This document shows, piece after piece, positions 56,701 to 64,000 of a stretch of 64,000 nucleotides of DNA (position 1 is its first letter; each line of letters starts with the position of its first letter). The position numbers and the translations under genes are program-made. A model generated the notes under the pieces. It searched no databases. It had not been told where the DNA came from and saw only the letters and a list, made by a program, of their open reading frames with translations. Origin of the DNA: Taxawa tesnikishii (nom. ined.). Its lineage: Eukaryota; Ascomycota; Dothideomycetes; Dothideales. The stretch is taken from positions 1,054,001 through 1,118,000 of the forward strand of contig JAPDRO010000002.1 in assembly GCA_030247885.1 (NCBI GenBank), in the 5' to 3' direction.

Positions 56701-57274
56701 CCGCAGGTCCAGCCCGTCTGCCACCTCTTCGAATGTGTCGAGCGTTTGCTTCAGAACCTCAGTGTCCGGCTTGAAGAACACGTTGCCAGCGGCGTATTGC
56801 CCCTGCTTCGGCAGCTTGAACCCTTGCTCCCTCTCAAAGTTCTTCAAAAGAACTTGTGTGGAATCGAAGTCATGACACCAGCGCCATCACCGTCTCTTGC
56901 GTCAGATCCAACGGCACCACGGTGGGTCATGTTGCAAAGGAGGCTCTTTGCTATCGAACTGTCAGCTTATATGTACTCGGGAGTCGGCTCATAGGTTCCT
57001 ACCATCGCTGACGATCTTGTGGCTCGCCTTGCCCTTGATGTGGCTGCAGCATAGTCAGTAACTAGTCGACAAGGACTCGGCGCGTTCACTTACGCGGCGA
57101 AACCGACACCACAGGCATCCTTCTCAAGCTCCGGGTCATACAGACCCTGCTTCTGGGGAGCGCTCCAGCCCATGACTTGTTGTCGGGCGTGTCCTCGTAG
57201 GGATAGATGTTCACAGGCTCATCCTCCTGGATGATGTTGACTTGTTCGGTTTCGGCGAAAGACACCCGACCCAT
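50704..57274 (-). CDS. GLT1: NADH-dependent glutamate synthase (GOGAT)
   Basis: Four exons (57274-57094, 57043-57003, 56950-51233, 51178-50704) give 2139 residues. It makes two glutamates from glutamine and 2-oxoglutarate, the second step of the GS-GOGAT ammonium route. A propeptide precedes the nucleophile Cys in [11 protein letters not shown]. The class II amidotransferase has [20 protein letters not shown] and [11 protein letters not shown]. The FMN synthase barrel has [34 protein letters not shown] and the 3Fe-4S cysteines in [15 protein letters not shown]; the GxGxG beta-helix follows. The fused small subunit has [16 protein letters not shown] and [10 protein letters not shown] (4Fe-4S), a FAD loop [15 protein letters not shown], an NAD loop [13 protein letters not shown] and [14 protein letters not shown]. 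Four single-base gaps, at 57155-57158, 56846-56849, 52986-52990 and 52384-52387, break the frame. With each run one base longer the length closes exactly. Confidence 0.97.
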
Positions 57275-59961
57275 TCTTTCGGCCAGAAGCCGAGGGTACT
57301 AAAGACGATTGAGGTAGTAGGTTGGGGTAACAGGCGAAAGGAGTGTCTGTAAAGTGGATGCTCTGATTGCTAGTGTGACAGCCTAGAGCAGAAGAACAGG
57401 TCAGTCGCCCGAACAGTGAAGGTCTAGAGGAGGAATTGTGTGGCAAGAACGTGAACTGTCGTGGAGAGATGGAAGACGGAGTGTCTCAATGAGGGATGAT
57501 CGGGAATAGTTCGCGAGGCGGAGGTGCAACTGATATGCAGCGCTGGACTAACGGCGCCAAAGGCTCTGTCGCGCGCTATGCCAATTGTTGCACGATCTTC
57601 AGCGAACGATGATGTCGAGGACGCGAGGGAGGAGAGTGCGCGTTCGCGGAAGGAGCTTGCAAAAAGCACACGATAGTGGCTTGCCGGGTGGTCGATAAGA
57701 CGGCGCTGGCGAATGAGGTGGCGGGGTATGGAAAGCAAGCTCCTGGGGAGGAGGACAATCCTCGGTCGATCGCCGCACACGTGGGTTTCACAGACGATGA
57801 GAGCACACTGGGGGTTGACTTACACTCTGACTGATTATTGCTACTTCAAGTAACAGGGAGCGAGAGTGTCTGTCGGAGGCAAATGGTGAGTGAAGAAAGG
57901 CAGAGGGAGGGAGGGAGCGGAAGCACTATTTCTACACGAGGCAAAGGTGGAGATCTCTCGAGAAGGAGGCTAGCGGCAATGGGAGATTTATTGCCAGACC
58001 ACGACACTCTCACACAGGCTAGCAGAGAGTTATTCATGTGCGCGAGGTCTCCCTACATGGCTGCACTGCGACCACTCATGTCCTCCCGTGTAACAGGAAA
58101 AAGCAGCCCCTCAATTCCTCTCAGCCCACGCTTCTCCTCGTCCATATCCTCTACAGCAGTGCTGTGCTGGCAGACGGCCCTGAATTCCACCGTTTCTCAA
58201 ACACACGCGCTCCAGAGTCAACTTCAAACCGTCCCAGGCCCCCGCTTGATCCGCGCCGCCAGGCTGTTCCGAGCCTCTTGCACCGTCCTCTCAGAGGCCG
58301 TCTGTTTACCAAGCTTACGTTCAGCGCCTCACAGAGCAGAGGTGGCTCCAGAATTTTTATGCGTGATCCTAGTCTTCCCCACAACTTAGCCTGAACTTTG
58401 CTCGCATGTCCCAGGGCGGTGAATGCAGCCTGGCCCAATGGGTCCCTCTGATTTGTCGGCCGCATCTGCCACCGTGTAACCGTGCAGGTGTCCGAGCGGC
58501 AGTCAGATGCGCCGGAGCAACCAAGTGCGACCAGGCTGAATAATTACTGGTTGTCAACTGGCAGGGTGAACACCTTATCGCTAGGCATAAGAGACGTCGG
58601 CCCTTGATGAAGATATGCCATAAGAACGAGAGCGCGCCGCCGGCAGCATGTGTGCACAAGACCTCACGCCTCTCAATATCTGCTGCAGCGACTAACCTTC
58701 TGGTCACTTGGCACTGATCGTGACCGAACCCCTCGAGAGAATTGTTGTCGTCGTACTTAATGCAGTTCCGTCGTCCCGTCCGCTGGAGGCAACTCACGCA
58801 GGGTCGAAATTTGAGGGTCGAATCGAGTCGGGTCCAGTCGAGTGTCCCTGTCTGGCTCACGGCAATAGAAACGGTCGCCTCCGACAGAAAACTCCACTGC
58901 AGCCATCGGGAGGATACGGAAGCGTCTCAACACTCCCCAAAATGCACTAACTCAAAGGTGATTACCTCACGCGTTTTTGGACTTTCTCCGACTTTCCAGA
59001 CCTTCCGCCGTGTCTCCGCCATCACGGAAGAAAAGTGGTGAAAGCGTGGAGTAAAGAAAGTCTGGGCCGATTTCGGAGCGCAAGCGAACTTTGGCGCATG
59101 CACCAGGGACCGCGGGATCAACCTTGTGAGCCTCAGTGACCCTGGGGGCTCCCCGTCGAATTCATCCGGAGAGGACAAATGCTCGTAAAACGATTGGGTA
59201 CGCAAACTGGCATTCCTGGCTTCGGGCCTTACCGGTGCTGTTAGTGACCTGCCTGCCGAGATCTGTACTAGCAAGGGTCCGCTCATGCGCAGATGGCTCG
59301 TTGGACATGCGGGAAACGACTGCAGAACTGCAAAAACGAGGTGTTCGTCCGCAGTCGCTTCGTGTTAGCTGGAGAACTCGAACGTTTCTTTGCTACGCCA
59401 TTAGATGCCCGCAGAAAGAGAATTGCATTTTATTAGGCTGTATGCCGCACGTGAGGCTGAATGGCTTCGGGTGATACTGGCAGACCAAGGGAAAAGACAT
59501 GGCAAAGTCTGCAAGAGGACCCATGATGTAGCTGGAAGGCATTCTGCATGAATGATGAGCAGTTGACCAGAAAGCGAACCGAGACAGCCATGAGGGAATT
59601 GGTCCAACAATCTGAATAGGTAGATATGTTCCATTGGAGTTTTGAGTGCATAAACCATGGCTATCCTGCCCACAGTCGCCAAGACTCCCTCGTAAATGCT
59701 TTGCCATGCAATATAGGCTATGCTGATTCCCTTCCTCCGCCAGACGCCTTTTCCAGAGACAATGACCCCCTCTATGCAATACCCAAGGCGCCCTTCTTAT
59801 GATTATCTGAAAGGCTTTCGATAGACCACCGGAGTCTCCTGCTGGTCAGCAATGGCGTCTCACATTCAACAGCATCGTAAATGGTTCAAAGAGTATAGCG
59901 GGCAGAGCAGAGCAGAGCAGACGAGCAGCGACCTTTGCGACGTACTCACACTTGGAGGCTC
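57275..59961. other. Long GLT1 upstream region, no gene seen
   Basis: 2.7 kb between the GLT1 start and the 3' end of CHZ1. The several frames of 90-180 codons overlap on both strands and show no domain, start context or splice pattern that I can support. A short GAGCA repeat (five copies) is at about 59900-59925. Confidence 0.5.
57693..57699 (-). promoter_or_regulatory. Possible GATA-factor site upstream of GLT1
   Basis: CGATAAG matches the HGATAR core bound by AreA/Gat-type nitrogen regulators, about 420 bp before the GLT1 start codon. Another GATAAG in reverse lies near 58573. GATA control of nitrogen assimilation genes is established in fungi; single sites arise easily by chance. Confidence 0.3.
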
Positions 59962-60472
59962 CTAATCCTTCATCTCGTCGTCAGGGTCGACGAAGTCCGC
60001 ATCATCCTCCTCGTCATCCTCATCGTCGTCGAGACCCTCAGCAGCCTTGGCGAAGTCGATGTTCTTGCCGCGGGTGCGTCTGCCGCCGCTGATGATGTTG
60101 TCGGTATCGATCTCCTCCATGTTGTCCTCATCGACATCCTCAGCCTCTTCTGCTTCAATCGTTAGCGCGCTTCATCTCGCTTCCATGCGATATCGCCACG
60201 AACCTTGACCGTGCTGCAGCATGTGTGTTAGCATATGCCGCCAAAGGTGATGTTGCAACGATACTAACCGGCTCCTCGTCCGACGAGCTCTCGTCGTCCT
60301 CCATCATGCTGGTGTCGGCGCTCTCAGCTAGAGCTTTGCCCTTTCCCTTATCCTGAACCGCCTCAGAAGCGTCACTGCCGCTAGCCTGACCACCCTTAGA
60401 AGCGATCTCCTTCACCTCCTCGGTTGGACGGTTGGCGAAGTTGCCTGGGTTGGTGTTTCCGTGGTCGGCCAT
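59962..60472 (-). CDS. CHZ1: Histone H2A.Z chaperone Chz1 with an N-terminal KGG-type segment
   Basis: Three exons (60472-60269, 60213-60204, 60152-59962) give 134 residues with exact phase. The middle exon is only 10 nt. The C-terminal half is the Chz1 signature: an acidic stretch (EEAEDVDEDNMEEIDTDNII) followed by GGRRTRGKNIDFAKAA, then a second acidic run ending DDEMKD. Chz1 carries H2A.Z-H2B dimers to the SWR1 remodeller. The middle part (DKGKGKALAESADTSMMEDD, ESSSDEE) is also typical. The first 35 residues are not: NPGNFANRPTEEVKEIASKG and GQASG match the opening of Con-10/KGG-type stress-induced small proteins. The gene is head to head with CTF4. Confidence 0.88.
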
Positions 60473-60842
60473 GGCGCAGGTCGAACTGAGTTTTGAAGTG
60501 AAGTGGGGGTCGTTGTCGTTGTTGACGACTGAAATGGTGTTGCGAATGCTATTGATGGTGTGTTTGGTGGAGAGGTTGCAAATGTCTGTTGGTAAACTGA
60601 GCAGTTGTTAGCGTGGGGTACTCGACGCGGTTGCCAAAATTCGCTGGAAGGGTCGCGCCTGCCCGGTCAGGTTCTATGCGAATTCCCTATTCTTGTGGAA
60701 ACCACAACAAAATATCAGTGTCTTTGACCGTCTCTGATACTGCCCTAGAAATCGCCATCCGTCTCACAAGAATTCCTTTGCTTCTTGAGCGAGTTTCCTT
60801 TCTTCGTCCGGAAACTACGTTTTGTCCCACCGGCACGAATCT

Positions 60843-60875
60843 AACGCGAACCCAATCAAACACGCGTCAACGCGT
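60843..60875 (+). promoter_or_regulatory. Cluster of MluI cell-cycle boxes (MCB) before CTF4
   Basis: Two perfect ACGCGT boxes at 60862-60867 and 60870-60875 and a one-mismatch box ACGCGA at 60844-60849, 75-110 bp before the CTF4 start codon. A CCAAT lies between them at about 60852. MBF (Mbp1/Swi6) binds ACGCGT and drives G1/S transcription of replication genes in yeasts. Its use here is inferred. Confidence 0.65.
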
Positions 60876-60951
60876 CTTCCCTGTAATTAGTTGTGTATCG
60901 TGTATACCCTACCGCTTCCACGGAGAAAAACACACCACCATTCACAACAAC

Positions 60952-63667
60952 ATGGCAATACCCACACGTCTTCGTGCAAGACCAGCTCGTAAGTCTTCAG
61001 ACGAGTCTTCAAATCCAAATCTGATTTTGTTCAACAGACGCCCCTGGGCCAACTTTCCTAGCCTACACGCCGAACGGCAGGAAGGTCATCACGGTTGGTC
61101 TCAACAATGTCATACGCGTCTTTACCACAGGGTCCGATGCGGAGCCCGTGAACATCGATGTTGTTCAGGACTCACATACGGCTGTCGCTGCTACCAACGA
61201 CTTCTTCGTTGCCGGCGCGGAGGACGGAAGCGTGTGCAAGTACTCGTTTTCAACCAACGCTCTGGATGAGATATTGTTACGATGCACGCTTCCTGTGCGA
61301 GATATCGCTATCTCCCCAGATGGACTTTGGGCTGCTGTTGCAAGCGAGTTTGTAACTCCTCCATTGTGTGCTTAGGCAACAACTGACCCTCAAACAGCGA
61401 GCTTGTGGTGAAGGTGGTCAACACACTCGACATGACACGGGTGCTCTATCTGCGAGACCAATCAAGACCGGTCAAACATGTGTCGTTTGACCACAGCGGT
61501 GCCAATTTGGCTGTGTCATGCTCTGATGGAATAGTGTACATCTATTCCTTAAGCCACGAGCAGCCACAGCTCGTTAAGCGGTTGGATGGCTTAATCAAGA
61601 TGCTAGAAACGGACGCTCAGGCAAGCTCAAAAGGCGTCTGGCATCCGGACGGTAGAGCATTCGCTGCGCCTACTGCAACAAGAGGTCAGTACGTATCCTG
61701 TGATCGCGAGCGGTTGCTAACACTCGTGCACAGCCATACAGGTAGTCTCAAAGGGCGATTGGCAACACCATCGCGCTTTCCAGACTGGAAAGGGCGATGT
61801 TACAGCAATTGCATGGTCGCCCAACGGTGCACTTCTGGCTGTCGCCAGCGATGATCGCAGCGTCACGTTGTTCGACACTAGGACGCAAAAATCTATCAAA
61901 CAGTTCGTGTCAACGATTCCAGTGCCTTCTTCCAATGTACTAACATTTGCCAGAATCGAAAGCGAGCGCGAGCCTATTCTGGCACTAGCTTGGCATCCTA
62001 CAGAAAATCTCTTGTCCTACACCAATAACGACGGTGAACTCTACTTGCACACGGATTTCGTGCCGGCTGAGTACGCATCACTGCTTCGAAAGACCCTCTG
62101 TCCAGCGCCTCTGAACAACGAACTGTTTGCTGAAGCCTCCGACAATGTCGGGCGACAACAGATGGCTGGCGTAAAGCAACCGGCTCCGGATGGTTACCAT
62201 AGAGATGGAACACCAGACTCGCTTGACGAGATCCTTGGACCTGACGCCATGTCTGAGGGTGGGGAGCCTTTCATCGAAGACGACGATGGCGCCGGATATG
62301 CAGAAGTAACGAATGGCAACGGCAAACGTCCAGCGTCTAATCTTCTGGCCCCATATGCAAAGCGACCCTCGAGCTACCGGTCATCATGGCAGCCTCGTTT
62401 GCATGAACCTTTCCAACCTGGGAGTACGCCGTGGCGCGGCAACCGGAGGTATCTTTGCCTGAACCTGACTGGCTTCATCTGGACGGTGGACCAGGAAACT
62501 CACCATACAATAACCGTTGAATTCTATGACCGAGCACTGCACCGAGACTTCCATTTCACGGATCCGTTTCTTTATGACAAGGCCTGCCTAGGTGAGCATG
62601 GCGCGGCGTTTGCATGTCCGGCATCAGATCAACATCCCAGCATGATCTATTATCGGCCCCACGAAACATGGACAGCAAGGACTGACTGGAGGACGCAACT
62701 TCCAGCCGGCGAGGAAGTCACAACGTTGAGTCTGAGCACGAGCTGTGTGGTTGTGACCACGAACAAGGGCTACGTCAGAGTATATACGCTCTTCGGCGTT
62801 CCTTTCCGTGTGTACAGACAGAAGAGTATGCCCGCAGTAGCCTCTGCATCATGGCGAGACTACGTTCTCACTATCGGCAACGGCCCCGTCGGTGGCAACG
62901 GCACAAGCAAGCTCATATACACTGTTGAAAATGTCAAGCGCGACGAGGTTTGCCAGAACGAGGATACTCTCCCGCTGCCCGAGGGTGCTGAGCTTCGCAG
63001 CGTGTTCTGGTCGGACAAGGGAGACCCGTGCGTCTACGATTCCGATGGCGTGTTGCTCATCCTGCTGCACTGGCGGACGCCAGGACAGGCGAAGTGGGTT
63101 CCCCTACTTGACACCACACAGATGGAACGATTAGCGGGTGGCCGCAAGGACGAAAGCTACTGGCCCGTCGCCGTGGCCATGAACAAGTTTCATTGCATCA
63201 TTCTCAAGGGCGGTGAGAAATATCCTTACTTTCCGAGGCCGTTGCTGTCAGACTTCGATTTCAAGGTCCCCATAGCAGGCAGAGAGAAGGACGACGACGA
63301 CGAAGACGGTGAAAGCGAGACCCAACGGCTCGAAGAGCAATTCGTTCGTAACTCAGTCCTATTGGATCTCCAGGACGATCTGGTTCAGAACACCAACGCT
63401 ACGCATTCACAGAAGACGGAAGTCGCGCAGAGAGAGGTTGATGTCGATAAAGTTCTTCTGCAGTTGCTAGCAGCTGAGTGCAGGGAGGGCGAGGAACGCG
63501 GTATGAGGGCACTGGAAATTGTAGGCTTGATGAAAGATAGGACGGGCAGGATGTTAGAGGCCGCTGGAAAGATTGCGGCAAGATTCAATAGGGAGGTTCT
63601 GGGTGAGAAGATCACGCAGCTTGCAGAGAGGAGGCTTGTTGGATTAGCGGATGAGGACGAGCTTTAG
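60952..63667 (+). CDS. CTF4: Ctf4/SepB replisome adaptor
   Basis: Four exons (60952-60988, 61038-61347, 61398-61684, 61734-63667) give 855 residues with no frame problem. The introns are 49-50 bp. The N-terminal WD40 propeller has GLNNVIRVFTTGSDAEPVNI, FFVAGAEDGSVCKYSF, DIAISPDGLWAAVASDELVV, NLAVSCSDGIVYIYSL and AIAWSPNGALLAVASDD. An acidic linker (GGEPFIEDDDGAGY) leads to the SepB domain, starting at RRYLCLNLTGFIWTVDQETH and containing HDFHFTDPFLYDKACLGEHG-like sequence. The C-terminal helical bundle ends AERRLVGLADEDEL. The metazoan HMG box is absent, as in other fungi. Ctf4 (SepB in Aspergillus, Mcl1 in fission yeast) is a trimer linking the CMG helicase to polymerase alpha, with roles in sister cohesion. 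Confidence 0.95.
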
Positions 63668-64000
63668 ACGTATGGATGAGGCCATATTGCGTGTCCTTTT
63701 TCCCACTGAGATCAAGACAATCAAGGCAAAGTTCCTGACTTCTGCTGCACGAATTGTTCTCTTCCGAGGGTATCTTAGTCCGCCGAATTTTCCGATCCGG
63801 TCCATATGATGTTACCGCATCGATGAAGGATGCATGCGTACGGAACATTCTCTCGCGCAGTGTGCCACCAAACGCGTTGGTCTCTCAAACTATCCCACTA
63901 CCACTCAAGCAGCAAAGTCCTCACTCAATCTTCTCTCCTTCATCTCCAACACCGTGAACATAATTGCCCCACCCGGTACGTCTTTAATCGGGTTTTCCTC
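63668..64000. other. End of window, no gene resolved
   Basis: 333 bp after CTF4. Probably its 3' UTR and the start of the next locus. A short plus-strand frame at 63754-63957 has no recognisable character. Confidence 0.4.

Noticed and set aside
1210-57158. Programmed ribosomal frameshifting as the cause of the many frame changes
   Set aside because: Sites differ in base, context and gene. No shared slippery heptamer is present, and single-base homopolymer undercalls explain nearly all of them.
50704-57274. GLT1 as a pseudogene or as separate large- and small-subunit genes
   Set aside because: All catalytic, FMN, Fe-S, FAD and NAD motifs are intact and in order. The breaks all fall in homopolymers, and the total length closes at 2139 residues as expected for fungal GOGAT.
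58450-58530. tRNA-like GTGTCCGAGCGGC start
   Set aside because: No matching B-box (GGTTCGAnTCC), no acceptor-stem pairing, and no cloverleaf could be drawn.
1-64000. Transposons, LTR elements or virus-derived genes
   Set aside because: No reverse transcriptase, integrase, transposase or capsid signature in any frame, no terminal repeats, and no AT-rich mutated tracts.

Overview
The window is from a filamentous ascomycete (Pezizomycotina). The evidence is short introns (mostly 45-75 bp) with GT..AG ends and CTAAC/CTGAC-type branch sites, long single-gene transcription units on both strands, a HET-domain gene, a SAT4-type rhodopsin-like receptor, an MpaB-type oxygenase, a fungal choline/GABA-type permease and fungal forms of GLT1, CTF4, CHZ1 and QRI7. 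Dothideomycetes is a weak guess from the gene mix; no marker in the window settles it. I see no virus-like element, transposon, tRNA, rRNA or CRISPR array.

Layout. 1-1.6 kb: 3' part of a Ser/Ala-rich repetitive protein. 1.8-5.5 kb: MpaB-like membrane oxygenase and a WD40 protein. 6.7-13.6 kb: a more accessory stretch with an amino-acid/choline-type permease, a 7-TM rhodopsin-like protein and a HET-domain protein. 13.8-16 kb: a small conserved fungal protein and the mitochondrial t6A enzyme QRI7. 17-24.7 kb: a cytochrome P450, a patatin-type lipase (divergent from it) and a mucin-like single-pass protein. 27-32 kb: a SWIRM protein, a CDC50/LEM3 flippase subunit and a secreted M43 metalloprotease. 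33.5-35.7 kb: a Ksp1/Ran1-like kinase with a long pyrimidine-rich upstream region. 39-43.7 kb: UTR4 (methionine salvage), TRM9 (tRNA wobble methylation) and a ubiquitin hydrolase. 44-49.5 kb: carnitine acetyltransferase and RAD57, divergent. 50.7-57.3 kb: the 2139-residue glutamate synthase GLT1. 60-63.7 kb: CHZ1 and CTF4, head to head.

Most genes are housekeeping and act independently. The functional pairing I can support is CHZ1/CTF4 (chromatin and replisome), which share a 480-bp divergent promoter with two MluI cell-cycle boxes just upstream of CTF4.

The main reading problem is technical. About twenty conserved reading frames are broken, in nearly every case by exactly one missing base in a homopolymer of 3-5 (once 2 bases are missing). 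With those runs one base longer, every affected gene I could fully resolve closes to an exact multiple of three and regains family motifs, including the P450 haem loop. I treat these genes as intact and the breaks as probable sequencing undercalls.
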